A DNA stretch of 64,000 nucleotides from Sva-07 sp963741755. Its GTDB lineage: Bacteria; Actinomycetota; Acidimicrobiia; Acidimicrobiales; Ilumatobacteraceae. Shown piece after piece: positions 25,938 to 35,202 of this stretch (positions are counted from its first letter, which is position 1; every line of letters begins with the position of its first letter). A program made the translations under genes and the position numbers. The DNA is taken from positions 1 through 64,000 of the forward strand of contig CAVUJG010000008.1 of assembly GCA_963741755.1 (NCBI GenBank), written 5' to 3'. The notes beneath the pieces are model-generated. The model saw only the letters and a program-made list of their open reading frames with translations, had not been told where the DNA came from and ran no database searches.

Positions 25938-26552
25938 ATGATCGGCGCCTCACACGTGACGAGCGCAGCGCAGCTGTGCGCGACGTTCCTCGACGAAGCG
26001 GCCGGCACCGATTGGGCCGTCACGGTGCCCGATCTCGACATGTCCGTCGCCGAGGTCGTCGCTCACGCCGCCGAAGGCTGCCTCTGGTACGCCATCGACC
26101 TGTCCGCGGGCGGCATCGACCTTCGCCTCGTCGAGCACCGCGTCACGACCGATGGTTCCAACCGCGATCTGGTCGACACGCTGAGGTCGTATGCCTGCGT
26201 CGTGTCCGCGGTCATCGAGGTCAGCCCTCCCAGCGCACGCGGGTTCCATCCGATGGGAACGGCCGATCCATCCGGTTTCGCCGCGATGGCATGCGACGAA
26301 CTGCTGATTCACACCGACGACGCGGCGCGGGGTCTCGGTTTGAGCTTTCGTCCCCCGGCCGACCTCGCCGACCTCGTCCTTCGCCGGCTCTTTCCCTGGG
26401 TTGCGACCGGCGAGGATCCCTGGGAGCAGTTGCGCTGGGCGAACGGACGGATTGCCCTCGGCGACATGCCCCGACTCACCGACTGGGGATGGCACTGCGC
26501 TCCGATCGCCGACTGGGACGGGACCATTGCAACGAGGCCGCCGAAACCCTGA
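25938..26552 (+). CDS. Maleylpyruvate-isomerase/MDMPI-like, DinB-fold protein
   Basis: A 204-residue protein of the mycothiol-dependent maleylpyruvate isomerase group. It is a helical bundle with VAHAAEGCLWYA (His43 as a likely metal ligand), MACDELLIHTDD near 116-127 and a C-terminal PWEQLRWANGRIAL typical of the MDMPI C-terminal domain. These proteins use mycothiol as cofactor in thiol transfer; the substrate here is unknown, and the presence of mshC in the window fits. GTG 25935 and ATG 25938 are adjacent possible starts. It is the only plus-strand gene in a long minus-strand block and looks inserted between yajC and tgt. Confidence 0.7.
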   Translation: MIGASHVTSAAQLCATFLDEAAGTDWAVTVPDLDMSVAEVVAHAAEGCLWYAIDLSAGGIDLRLVEHRVTTDGSNRDLVDTLRSYACVVSAVIEVSPPSARGFHPMGTADPSGFAAMACDELLIHTDDAARGLGLSFRPPADLADLVLRRLFPWVATGEDPWEQLRWANGRIALGDMPRLTDWGWHCAPIADWDGTIATRPPKP

Positions 26553-26570
26553 TCCGTGATCGGGTACCGG

Positions 26571-27668
26571 TCAGCCCCAGACGTCGAGCACCGACCGCCG
26601 CATCGATGCAAACGTGCCGTCTGCGATCGCCGACCGCATCGAGCTCATCAGCGAGATCGTCCACGCCACGTTGTGGATCGACAGCAGTCGGGACGCTGTT
26701 GGCTCGCCGACTTGCAACAGATGCCGGATGTAGCCCCGGCTGTGCCGTGCGCACACTTCACACGAACAGGTGGCGTCGAGTGGCTCGTCGAGTTCGGCGT
26801 TGCGGGCCGCCTTCGCCTGGAACCGGCCGGTCGAGGTGAGCGCCGTGCCATGGCGGCCGAGCCGAGTTTGCATCACGCAGTCGAATTGGTCGACCCCGAG
26901 CGCCACTGCCTCGACAAGCGACGCCGGGTCGCCGACTCCCATCAGGTAGCGGGGACGGTCGGTCGGGAGGTGTTCGAGCGCAGCCGCGAGTGCCGGCAGC
27001 ATCTCCTCGCGAGTCTCCCCCACCGACAGCCCACCGATGCCGTAGCCGTCGAAGCCGATCTCGACGATCTGCTTGGCGCTCTCACGCCGCATGGTCTCGC
27101 TGATGCCACCCTGAACGATGCCGAACAGTGACTGGTCGGTCCGAGTGTGGGCCGCGACAGCACGTTCGGCCCACGCCGTAGTGCGTTCGAGCGCCGTTCG
27201 GATCACCTCGGGCGGGCTCGGCAGCGGCGGGCAGACGTCGAGCACCATCATGATGTCGGCACCGATGCGCTGTTGGACGTCGACGGCGATCTCCGGCGTG
27301 AATCGATGCGTGGAGCCGTCGTAGGTGCTCTTGAAGGTGACCCCGTCGTCGTCGACCTTCGGATCGAGCGAGAACACCTGGAATCCGCCGGAATCGGTGA
27401 GCGTCAGGCCGTCCCAGCCCGAGAACCGGCCCAGCCCGCCGAAGCGTTCGACCAGGTCGGCGCCCGGTCGCAGCATCAGGTGGTACGTGTTGCCGAGCAC
27501 GATCTGTGCGCCGATCCGCCCGTAGTCGTCGGCGCTGAGGTATTTGATTGCGCCTCGCGTCCCGACCGGCATGAACAGCGGCGTCGTGTAAGCGCCGCGG
27601 GCGGTCGTGGCCGTGCCCGCTCTCGCCGCTCCGTCGATCGCATCGACCTGGAACTCCACGGGAAACAT
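26571..27668 (-). CDS. tgt: Queuine tRNA-ribosyltransferase
   Basis: A 365-residue TGT that swaps G34 for the queuosine precursor in GUN-anticodon tRNAs. Catalytic Asp92 is in LTDSGGFQVFS, the nucleophile Asp263 in QFDCVMQTR, and the substrate pocket has LMGVGDP. Zinc ligands Cys301, Cys303, Cys306 and His332 are all present (CSCEVC, SIHN). ATG 27668 is used; the frame is open further upstream but that part lies in the DUF402 gene. It belongs to the queA-DUF402-tgt set. Confidence 0.95.
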   Translation of the reverse strand: MFPVEFQVDAIDGAARAGTATTARGAYTTPLFMPVGTRGAIKYLSADDYGRIGAQIVLGNTYHLMLRPGADLVERFGGLGRFSGWDGLTLTDSGGFQVFSLDPKVDDDGVTFKSTYDGSTHRFTPEIAVDVQQRIGADIMMVLDVCPPLPSPPEVIRTALERTTAWAERAVAAHTRTDQSLFGIVQGGISETMRRESAKQIVEIGFDGYGIGGLSVGETREEMLPALAAALEHLPTDRPRYLMGVGDPASLVEAVALGVDQFDCVMQTRLGRHGTALTSTGRFQAKAARNAELDEPLDATCSCEVCARHSRGYIRHLLQVGEPTASRLLSIHNVAWTISLMSSMRSAIADGTFASMRRSVLDVWG

Positions 27669-27693
27669 CGCTGGGACGGTACCTGGCGTCGAG

Positions 27694-28097
27694 TCAGGCC
27701 GGTCGTGCCGGATCACGCCACTCGGCAGGCGCCACCCAGTCGGCCCACGACCGGTCCCACCACGGGCCCTCGCTCTGCAGCCGTCGTACGAGATCCTCTC
27801 CGTAGTCGCGAATCCATTCCACCAGCTCTGGCGAGTACCTCCCCTCGACGATCCGATCGTCGAGAACCTCCGCATCCTTGACGAGATGACTGCCGTCCGG
27901 GAAGACGAGGATGTCGAGTTCGAGGTCTTGGGTCGCATAGCCACACTCGCTGCGGACGAAGGCGGTCTGCAGGTTGAGGTAAGCCACACTCCCTCCACCG
28001 GTTGCGGCGTTTCGACGTCGTCGGGTTGCAGGCCGAGCTGCTCGCTGCGGAGCACGACCTCACCCCACTGCCAGTCTTCATCGCAACAGTCTCCCAC
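27694..28097 (-). CDS. DUF402 (FomD-like) protein between queA and tgt (frame interrupted)
   Basis: The clear part is a 97-residue frame (27694-27987) with AYLNLQTAFVRSECGYATQDLELDILVFPDG and VKDAEVLDDRIVEGRYS, a pattern of the DUF402/FomD barrel (YVNLQ..DLVLDI, then KDEDE). Proteins of this fold hydrolyse nucleoside diphosphates or phosphonate-nucleotide bonds. A further 35 or so residues upstream in another frame (from GTG 28097, GDCCDEDWQWGEVV, ending ETPQPVEGV) would join if two bases (TG) near 27985 were removed. Whether the true gene starts at 28097 or at 27987 cannot be settled here. It lies 12 bases after queA. Confidence 0.5.
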
Positions 28098-28109
28098 GAG
28101 CGGACGGGT

Positions 28110-29120
28110 TCAGTGGGCGTGGCGGTCGAGGAGCATCGCATCACCGAACGACAAGAAGCGGTAGTCGTCGGCCAGTGCGGTCTCGTACAGCGAGCGCCAG
28201 CGCGGGCCGACGAACGCATCGATCATCATCAGCAGCGTCGTCTTTGGCAGGTGGAAGTTCGTCATCATTGCGTCGACCAACTGCCAGTCGAATCCTCGAT
28301 GGATGAACAGATCGGTACGACCCGTGGGCTCGCCGGACCGTGCTGCGGACTCGAGCGCGCGCACCGCCGTGGTGCCCACCGCCACCACTCGCTCGGCGTC
28401 GAGGCACGACTGCATCGTCTCGGGCGGCACCCGGTAGCGCTCGGTGTGCATCGGGTGGTCGAGCGGATTGTCGGTGCTGATGGGCTGGAAGGTGTCGAGG
28501 CCGACCACGAGTTCGACCGTGGCCGTTCGGATCCCGGCCGCCGCGAGCCGCTCGAACAGCTCGGGGGTGAAGTGGAGCCCTGCGGTCGGCGCAGCGGCCG
28601 AGCCCGGCTCGCGGGCGAACACCGTCTGGTACCGGTCGGGGTCGCCGAGGCGTTCCGAGATGTACGGCGGCAACGGCATCTCGCCGTGACGGTCGAGCAG
28701 CACGACAGGGTCGTCGTCGCCGATCAATTCCACCCAGAACGTGTCGCCCGCGGGCGTCCGCTCCCCCATCCGCACCAGCGGCACGTCACCGGCGAACAGA
28801 TGCTCGCCGACGCGCACCTTGGCACCGGGGCGCACCAACGCCTCCCACGTTCGACGGTCGGCGTCCCATGGCTCGAGCAGGAGCACCTCGGCAGCCCCGC
28901 CGGTCGCACGATGCAACCGCAGTCGCGCCGGGATCACCCTGGTCTCGTTGAGTACGAGCAGGTCACCGGCACGCAACAAGTCCGGCAGGTCGCGCACGTG
29001 ACGGTGCTCCTGTTCGGCACTCCCCCGGTCGACCAGCAACCGAGCGCTGTCACGTGGCTCGACCGGCGTCTGGGCGATCCGATCGTCCGGCAGCTCGTAG
29101 TCGAAGTCGGCGATCAGCAC
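28110..29120 (-). CDS. queA: S-adenosylmethionine:tRNA ribosyltransferase-isomerase
   Basis: A 336-residue QueA, which builds the epoxycyclopentane ring of epoxyqueuosine on tRNA. Family segments are FDYELPDDRIAQTPVEPRD at the start, VLNETRVIPARL near 55-66, GEMPLPPYI, AAPTAGLHFTPEL near 176-188 and TNFHLPKTTLLMM near 285-297. Normal length. It lies between ruvB and the DUF402/tgt genes, as in many bacteria. The gap to ruvB is 38 bases. Confidence 0.95.
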   Translation of the reverse strand: MLIADFDYELPDDRIAQTPVEPRDSARLLVDRGSAEQEHRHVRDLPDLLRAGDLLVLNETRVIPARLRLHRATGGAAEVLLLEPWDADRRTWEALVRPGAKVRVGEHLFAGDVPLVRMGERTPAGDTFWVELIGDDDPVVLLDRHGEMPLPPYISERLGDPDRYQTVFAREPGSAAAPTAGLHFTPELFERLAAAGIRTATVELVVGLDTFQPISTDNPLDHPMHTERYRVPPETMQSCLDAERVVAVGTTAVRALESAARSGEPTGRTDLFIHRGFDWQLVDAMMTNFHLPKTTLLMMIDAFVGPRWRSLYETALADDYRFLSFGDAMLLDRHAH

Positions 29121-29158
29121 CCCGGGAGGTTACGCAGTGCGTGGCACCGCGTCACCAG

Positions 29159-30206
29159 TCAGTCGAAGAGACTGGAGTTGCTGGACCGGCGCGGTGGGGT
29201 GAGCCCGAGGTGTTCGTACGCGGCGTCGAGCACGACGCGCCCACGTGGAGTTCGAGCGATCATGCCCTGGGTGATCAAGAACGGTTCGTACACGTCCTCG
29301 ACCGTTTCGGGCTGCTCACCGACGCTGATGGCAACGGTCGACAGCCCGACCGGGCCGCCGTTGAACTGCGTGCACAGTGCGGACAGGATCGCCCGGTCGA
29401 CCTTGTCGAGACCGCGGTCGTCGACGCCGAACAGCGCCAACCCCTGACGGGCCACCGGCGGCATCGATGGTGCCGTCGGCTCGGACCTCGGCGAAGTCGC
29501 GCACACGGCGCAGGAGTCGGTTGGCGATGCGCGGCGTTCCGCGTGATCGTCGAGCGATCTCCCAGGCACCGTCGGCGTCGATGCGGACATCGAGGATCCC
29601 CGCCGCCCGCTCGACGATCGCTCGCAACTCGTCGTCTTCGTAGTAGTCGAGACGGGCAACGAGCCCGAATCGATCGCGCAGCGGGCCGGTGATCATCCCC
29701 GTGCGCGTCGTTGCGCCGACCAACGTGAACGGCGGCATCGTCAGACGGATGCTCGACGCTGCCGGGCCCTTGCCGACCACGATGTCGAGCTGGAAGTCCT
29801 CCATCGCTGGATAGAGGATCTCCTCGACTGCTCGCGACAGGCGGTGGATCTCGTCGATGAACAGCACGTCGCCGTCTTCGAGCTTGGTGAGAATGGCCGC
29901 GAGGTCGCCGGCACGTTCCAGCGCCGGGCCGGACGTGACGTGCAGATGGACACCCATCTCAGTGGCCACAATGCCCGCGAGCGTGGTCTTGCCGAGCCCG
30001 GGCGGCCCTGCGAACAACAGGTGGTCGACCGGCTGGTCGCGTTTGCGGGCTGCTTCGAGCACGATCCGCAGGTGTTCCTTGAGTTCACGCTGGCCGACGA
30101 ACTCGTCGAGAGCCCGTGGCCGCAGCCCCGCTTCGAGTTCGACTTCGGCGTCGACGACGTCGTCGGCACCCGCACCGATGCCCGGGTCGAGGAACTCGTC
30201 ACGCAC
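29159..30206 (-). CDS. ruvB: Holliday junction helicase RuvB (frame interrupted)
   Basis: RuvB is split. The first frame (start 30206) encodes the AAA+ part: ALDEFVGQRELKEHL, Walker A GPPGLGKT, Walker B LFIDEIHRLS, sensor ATTRTGM and the arginine-finger region GPLRDRFG. The second frame, from about 29456, encodes the C-terminal winged helix: ARQGLALFGVDDRGLDKVDR and QGMIARTPRGR. Dropping one C in the GCCGCC run at about 29455-29460 gives the expected ADGTIDAAVARQGLALFG join. The corrected protein of about 348 residues is normal length. RuvB motors RuvA on Holliday junctions. It overlaps ruvA by 8 bases. Confidence 0.88.
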
Positions 30207-30786
30207 GGCGCGCCCCCAACGACTTCAGCGCGTCGCGCAGGAGCGTGGCCGAATCGGTGTCGGTCTGCAGCTCGCGGAGAACGTCGCGGATCTCGTCGGT
30301 GCCGTAGCCGAGACTGGCGAGTGCGTCGCGCACGTCGGCAACGGCGGACGCCGACCCGTTCACCCCGGCGCCGTCGAGTATCGGCACCGACAACCGGTCG
30401 CGCAGATCGATGATCAGCCGCTCGGCAGTCTTCTTGCCGATGCCCGGCACCAGCGTGAGCGCAGCGACGTCGTTGTTGGCCACCACGTCGAAGAGCGCTC
30501 CGGGTGGATGCGTGGCGAGGATCGCCATGGCCAGCGCCGGGCCGATCCCGTTCGTCTTGATCAACACCTGGAACGTCTGGCGGTCGTCACGTGACGTGAA
30601 ACCGAACAACGTCTGCGCATCCTCACGGATGTGGTGATGGACATAGAGGAACACCGGTGTACCGGGTTCCAGCTCGGCGAGGACCCGAGTCGACACGGCG
30701 ACGAGGTACCCGACGCCGCCGACTTCGAGCAGCACCGTGCCGTCGAGATTGCGTTCGAGCACCGAGCCACGCAGCGAACCGATCAT
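30199..30786 (-). CDS. ruvA: Holliday junction DNA helicase subunit RuvA
   Basis: A 195-residue RuvA tetramer subunit. Domain I OB fold begins MIGSLRGSVLE; domain II has the helix-hairpin-helix pair (TNGIGPALAMAIL, and VPGIGKKTAERLIIDL); domain III at the C-terminus (DALASLGYGTDEI) contacts RuvB. ATG 30786 overlaps the ruvC stop by 4 bases (ATGA); a longer in-frame start upstream is unlikely since domain I begins at this Met. Confidence 0.95.
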   Translation of the reverse strand: MIGSLRGSVLERNLDGTVLLEVGGVGYLVAVSTRVLAELEPGTPVFLYVHHHIREDAQTLFGFTSRDDRQTFQVLIKTNGIGPALAMAILATHPPGALFDVVANNDVAALTLVPGIGKKTAERLIIDLRDRLSVPILDGAGVNGSASAVADVRDALASLGYGTDEIRDVLRELQTDTDSATLLRDALKSLGARRA

Positions 30787-31325
30787 GCGCTTCGCACCGC
30801 CGCTCGCAGGTGTGGCGACATCGCCAGGTGACACAACGCGAGCGCCGCAGCGTCGGCAGCGTCGGCAGGCTTCGGCAACGACGAGAGCCCGAGCCGGGCC
30901 TGCACCATCTTCTGGACCTGGACCTTGTCGGCTCCACCCCAGCCGGCCACGGCGTCTTTGACCTGATTGGGCGTGTACTGGATGACCTCGCAGCCGGCGA
31001 GTGCCGCCTCGGCCAGAGCCAGGCCGCTCGCTTGGCCCACACTCATCGCGGTGCGCACGTTGACCTGGAAGAACACCTGCTCGACAGCAACCACGTCAGG
31101 GCGGAACTCGGCGATCAACGCCGTGAACTCGGTGCGCAGCGACGCCAACCGTTGCGGCAACGGGTCGGTACGCGGCGTCGTGATCACGCCGAGCGAGATC
31201 GCCACCGCCTTCGACGAGCCCCGAGCATCGACGACGGCGTACCCGCACCGGGTCAATCCTGGGTCGATACCCAGCACGCGACACGACCGCATCGGCGACC
31301 GGGATGACACACTGTTGGCGAACAC
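30783..31325 (-). CDS. ruvC: Crossover junction endodeoxyribonuclease RuvC
   Basis: A 180-residue resolvase if started at GTG 31325. The RNase-H-fold catalytic acids are Asp21 (VLGIDPGLT), Glu82 (VAVEQVFFQ), and Asp155/Asp158 (KPADAADAAALAL). Met12 (ATG 31292) is a possible start nearer to the usual RuvC N-terminus; an AAGG about 10 bases before 31325 slightly favours the longer form. It cuts Holliday junctions presented by RuvAB. First gene of the ruvCAB operon. Confidence 0.93.
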   Translation of the reverse strand: MFANSVSSRSPMRSCRVLGIDPGLTRCGYAVVDARGSSKAVAISLGVITTPRTDPLPQRLASLRTEFTALIAEFRPDVVAVEQVFFQVNVRTAMSVGQASGLALAEAALAGCEVIQYTPNQVKDAVAGWGGADKVQVQKMVQARLGLSSLPKPADAADAAALALCHLAMSPHLRAAVRSA

Positions 31326-31353
31326 AGGTTCGTACCTTAGTGCGCCGGTGCGG

Positions 31354-31809
31354 TCAACTGGTGATCTTCTCCAATTCGCCGATCAGTTCCTTGACCGGCC
31401 GGAACGTGAGGCCGGCAATCGCTCGATGGGCGTAGCGGACCACTCCGTCGGCATCGATGATGAACACGCTGCGACGCGGGAACCCGATCGGCCCCAGCGT
31501 CCCGTACAGACCAGCGACGGCCTTGTCGGTGTCGGCCAGCAGCGGGAACTCGAAACCGTGCTTGCCGGAGAACGCGTCGTGGCTGCTGACGTCCTGCGCG
31601 GAGATCCCGATCACCTGCGCGTTCATCTCGCTGAACTGCTCGAGATCGTCGTTGTAGGTGTTGAGCTGTTTCGTGCAGACGGGCGTGTCGTCGCCGGGAT
31701 AGAAGACCAACACGACCGGCTGGCCGCGGAAGTCGGCCAGCGAATAGTCGCTGCCGCCGGTGCCGGGCAGCGTGAAGTCGGGAGCCGGATCGCCGACGCC
31801 GAGACTCAC
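31354..31809 (-). CDS. Peroxiredoxin, BCP/AhpC-TSA type
   Basis: A 151-residue thioredoxin-fold peroxidase. The peroxidatic Cys45 is in YPGDDTPVCTKQL with the expected Pro/Thr/Cys motif. It is the only Cys in the protein, so it must use an external thiol (mycothiol or thioredoxin) for reduction, as in 1-Cys BCPs. The C-terminus retains FIIDADGVVRYAH. GTG start at 31809 overlaps the yebC stop (GTGA), so it is coupled to the gene upstream. Confidence 0.9.
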   Translation of the reverse strand: MSLGVGDPAPDFTLPGTGGSDYSLADFRGQPVVLVFYPGDDTPVCTKQLNTYNDDLEQFSEMNAQVIGISAQDVSSHDAFSGKHGFEFPLLADTDKAVAGLYGTLGPIGFPRRSVFIIDADGVVRYAHRAIAGLTFRPVKELIGELEKITS

Positions 31810-32555
31810 GACGCTGCCACCTCCATCAGTTCGTCGCTCATGTCGAAGTTCGAGAACACGTCCTGGACGTCGTCGTTGTCTTCCAACGCGTCGAGGATCC
31901 GCAGGATCGCCTTCGCATCAGCGGTGTCGGTGACCGGCACCAGGTTGTCGGCCACCATCGGCGAGTCGGCCGAGATCACCTCGATGCCGACATCGTCGAT
32001 CGCTCCCTTGACGTCGTAGACGACCGACGGCTCGGTCATCACGCGAAACGCTCCGTCGCCCTCGGCGATCACATCGTCAGCGCCGGCCTCGATCGCCGCC
32101 ATCATGATCGTGTCCTCGTCGACGCCGTCACCGGTGATGATCACACCGCGCCGGTGGAACTGCCAGCCGACTGCTCCGGGCTCGGCCATCGAGCCACCGA
32201 GCTTGGAGAAGATGTTGCGGATCTCTGCGCCGGTGCGGTTGCGGTTGTCGGTGAGCACGTCGATCATGAGCGCCACGCCACCGGGCGCATAGCCCTCGTA
32301 CATGATGCTCTCGTAGGTGCCGCCGTCGTCGTCGCCGGTTCCCCGCTTGATCGCCCGGTCGATGGCGTCGTTGGTCATTCGACCCGCCTTGGCCTTCTGG
32401 ACCGCGGTGCGCAACGTGGGGTTGGTGTCGACGTCGCCACCGCTCTTGGCTGCCACCTCGATCTGGCGGGCGAGTTTCGCGAAGAGCTTGCCCCGCGCCT
32501 TGTCGGCGGCGCCCTTCTTGTGTTTGATCGTTGCCCATTTGGAGTGGCCGGACAT
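31806..32555 (-). CDS. yebC: YebC/PmpR-family regulatory protein
   Basis: A 249-residue YebC/TACO1-type protein starting with the signature MSGHSKWATIKHKKGAADKA. Later come KAKAGRMTNDAIDRAIKRG, YEGYAPGGVALMIDVLTDN and GSMAEPGAVGWQF. Members act as transcription regulators or help ribosomes through proline stretches. Normal length. It sits between pdxT and the peroxiredoxin, close to ruvC as in most bacteria. Confidence 0.94.
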   Translation of the reverse strand: MSGHSKWATIKHKKGAADKARGKLFAKLARQIEVAAKSGGDVDTNPTLRTAVQKAKAGRMTNDAIDRAIKRGTGDDDGGTYESIMYEGYAPGGVALMIDVLTDNRNRTGAEIRNIFSKLGGSMAEPGAVGWQFHRRGVIITGDGVDEDTIMMAAIEAGADDVIAEGDGAFRVMTEPSVVYDVKGAIDDVGIEVISADSPMVADNLVPVTDTADAKAILRILDALEDNDDVQDVFSNFDMSDELMEVAAS

Positions 32556-32583
32556 GAGTGCTCCGTTGCGTTTCGGTCGTGCG

Positions 32584-33198
32584 TCAGTCGGTGAGCGAGT
32601 CGAGGAAGAGTTGATGCAGGCGTGCGTCGTCGGTGAGTTCCGGATGGAACGCTGCCACCGTACAGCGCGCGCTGCGAACGAGAACAGGCACGCCGTCGTG
32701 GCATGCGAGAACCTCGACGTCGGCGCCGACGCGTTCGACGAACGGGGCTCGGATGAACACGGCATGGAAGGCGTCGCTGAGCCCGTCGACGTCGAGATCG
32801 ACCTCGAAGCTGTCGAGTTGGCGTCCGTAGCCATTGCGGCGAACCGTCAGGTCGATCAGGTCGAATCCTCGCTGGTCAGGGCGTCCGTCGAGCACGTCGG
32901 TCGCGCACAGGATCATGCCGGCACAGGTGCCGAACACGGGGAGTCCGTCGATCAGGCGTCCCTTGAGGTCATCGAAGAGCCCGCTCGTCGTGAGCAGCCG
33001 CGACATCGTGGTGCTCTCGCCTCCGGGCAGCACGATCGCGTCGAGACCGTCGAGGTCGTTCGCCGTTCGTACCAACGGTGCACTGGCGCCGAGTTGCTCG
33101 AGGCGCTGACGATGCACGTCGAAGGCCCCTTGCAGGGCGAGTACGCCAACGGTCCGGCCGACTCGAGGAGTGGGGGTGTCAGGAGCCCCGTTCGGCAT
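32584..33198 (-). CDS. pdxT: Pyridoxal 5'-phosphate synthase glutaminase subunit PdxT
   Basis: A 204-residue class I glutaminase that feeds ammonia to PdxS. It starts at VGVLALQGAFDVH after a 16-residue N-terminal extension; the PGGESTT motif is near 58-64, nucleophile Cys92 (FGTCAGMIL), and His-Glu of the triad in AAFHPELTDD. Its ATG lies inside pdxS: the two genes overlap by 20 bases, consistent with tight co-expression. Confidence 0.94.
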   Translation of the reverse strand: MPNGAPDTPTPRVGRTVGVLALQGAFDVHRQRLEQLGASAPLVRTANDLDGLDAIVLPGGESTTMSRLLTTSGLFDDLKGRLIDGLPVFGTCAGMILCATDVLDGRPDQRGFDLIDLTVRRNGYGRQLDSFEVDLDVDGLSDAFHAVFIRAPFVERVGADVEVLACHDGVPVLVRSARCTVAAFHPELTDDARLHQLFLDSLTD

Positions 33199-34060
33199 AT
33201 CGCTGGTTGATCTCGTCCATCCCGATGCCGGTCATCGGTGCGCCGAGGCCACGGCTGACCTTGGCGAGGATGTCGGCGTCGTTGAAGTGGGTGGTCGCCT
33301 CGACGATGGCCTTGGCTCGCGGCGATGGATCCTCGGACTTGAAGATGCCGGAACCGACGAACACCGCTTCGGCGCCGAGCTGCATCGCCAACGCCGCGTC
33401 GGCGGGGGTGGCCAGGCCACCGGCGCAGAACAACGGAACCTGCAACTTGCCGGTCTCCGCGATCTCCTGCACGAGCGGCAGGGGCGCCTGGAGCCGCTTG
33501 GCCCACTCGAACAGCTCGGCCTCGTCGGCCTGGGTGATCTTGCGCATGTCGCCGATGATGTTGCGCAGGTGCCGAACAGCTTCCACGACGTTGCCGGTGC
33601 CGGCTTCGCCCTTCGAGCGGATCATCGCAGCACCCTCGGAGATGCGCCGCAGCGCCTCACCCAGATTGGTGGCGCCACACACGAACGGCACGTCGAACGC
33701 GAACTTGTCGATGTGATGCGTCTCGTCGGCGGGGGTGAGCACCTCGGACTCGTCGACGAAGTCGACACCGAGCGCCTGCAGGATCTGTGCTTCGACGAAG
33801 TGACCGATGCGGGCCTTGGCCATCACCGGAATCGACACGGCGGCCTGGATGCCCTCGATCATCTCCGGGTCGCTCATTCGGGCCACGCCGCCGTCACGAC
33901 GGATGTCGGCCGGGACGCGCTCGAGGGCCATCACCGCAACGGCGCCGGCGTCTTCGGCGATCTTTGCCTGCTCGGGGGTGACGACGTCCATGATGACGCC
34001 GCCCTTCATCATCTCGGCGAGTCCGCGCTTGACGGGGAAGGTTCCGGTGCTGCCAGTCAT
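33179..34060 (-). CDS. pdxS: Pyridoxal 5'-phosphate synthase lyase subunit PdxS
   Basis: A 293-residue PLP synthase barrel that combines ribose 5-phosphate, glyceraldehyde 3-phosphate and ammonia. Catalytic lysines are Lys82 (PVMAKARIGHF) and Lys150 (SKGEAGTGN), with GVDFVDESEVLTPADE and VGSGIFKSEDP typical of the family. ATG 34060 begins MTGSTGTFPVKRGLAEM. It is followed at once by pdxT. Confidence 0.96.
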   Translation of the reverse strand: MTGSTGTFPVKRGLAEMMKGGVIMDVVTPEQAKIAEDAGAVAVMALERVPADIRRDGGVARMSDPEMIEGIQAAVSIPVMAKARIGHFVEAQILQALGVDFVDESEVLTPADETHHIDKFAFDVPFVCGATNLGEALRRISEGAAMIRSKGEAGTGNVVEAVRHLRNIIGDMRKITQADEAELFEWAKRLQAPLPLVQEIAETGKLQVPLFCAGGLATPADAALAMQLGAEAVFVGSGIFKSEDPSPRAKAIVEATTHFNDADILAKVSRGLGAPMTGIGMDEINQRYAERGS

Positions 34061-34103
34061 CTCGTCATCGTACTTTCGTTGACGGCGTTCCGCTGCGGCG
34101 AAC

Positions 34104-35202
34104 TCAGGGTGCGGGTGGTGCCGATGGCAACACCACCACCGCGCCCGCATTGACGTCGTCGAGGTCGGCCAGTTCGATCCAGGTGTTACCCGGGGCGAAC
34201 TGGACCGGTTCACCGTCGGGCCCGAGGTACTCGATCGGAAAGAGCGAGAACTCGCGCTTCCACGTTCCCTCGATGACCTCGCCACCGGAGAAGAAGTAGG
34301 CCGGTCCGGTGCCGACGGTCTGCGCTTCCGGGCTGCGGCGGTCGGCGGGGCTCGGCAGCGTACTCCACACCCAGAACGATCACGTTGGTGGCCCGGATCC
34401 GACCGAAGACCTTGTCATCGTGGGCTCGACCGCGCTGCGACCGGTCGAACTTCTCGAACTCCGCGTTCCAGGTCCACTCGATGCTCTCCGAGCCGACGCG
34501 AGCCGCAACGCCGGCGGTCGACTCGCCGCCGAATTCCTCGCCGGCCTCGAGGTACTGGAGCTGCGCCGGCGGAGGACCGGGGTGGCCCAACGGCGTCTGC
34601 GACCAGATGTTGTCGGTCGTGGTGTACAAGTTGTGCGGCGCCCCGCCCGGCCCACGGAAGTACCCGGACGCATTGCTCGGGCCCAGGTTGATCAGCGTCG
34701 AGTCGTTGATCGCACGGGTCACGTTGGGGTTGCCGCCGCTCCACACGAACAGGGGCTCGTTGAACGAGGTGAACAGCGCAACGTCCTGGGTGCGTCCCGA
34801 GCGGATCGGGCCGATCGGGTCGGAACTCTGCGAGTGGAACACCGCCGCGAAGCGTGTCGTGCGGCCCTCGACGACCTCTTCGAACACGATGTCGGCGACG
34901 GCGAGCCCGCTGTGGTTCGGCACGGCCGCCGCGTTGTTGTCGATCTTGGCAACGAGCGCCGCTCGCTGCAGCACCTGGTCCTCGCTCTCGAGCGGCTGGC
35001 CGGTGAGGGGCTGGCGGATCGTGGCCGGCACGGTCGTGGTGGTCGTCGAGGTCGACGACGTGGTGGTGGTCGCTTTGATCGTGGTCGACGTCGTGGACGT
35101 CGAGCTGGTCGTGGTGGAGTCATCGCCACCGCCGCCACCGCCGCAGGCTGCGGCAACAAGGGCGAGGGCGGTGAGCGCAATGAACGGGCGGGCGGATTTC
35201 AT
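34104..35202 (-). CDS. DUF3048 lipoprotein (frame interrupted)
   Basis: An N-terminal lipoprotein signal (MKSARPFIALTALALVAAAC, lipobox VAAAC, lipid on Cys20) leads to a Gly run, a Ser/Thr-rich linker (about 28-60) and a DUF3048/YerB-like domain: QPLTGQPLES, GRTTRFAAVFHSQ, IGPIRSGRTQDV, PHNLYTTTDNI. The C-terminal DUF3048 end (SPEAQTVGTGPAYFFSGGEV and PGNTWIEL) is in another frame; removing one base at 34357 gives VEYAPSPADRRSPEAQ across the join. Function unknown; extracytoplasmic envelope role is likely. Its ATG overlaps the htpX stop by one base. Confidence 0.8.
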
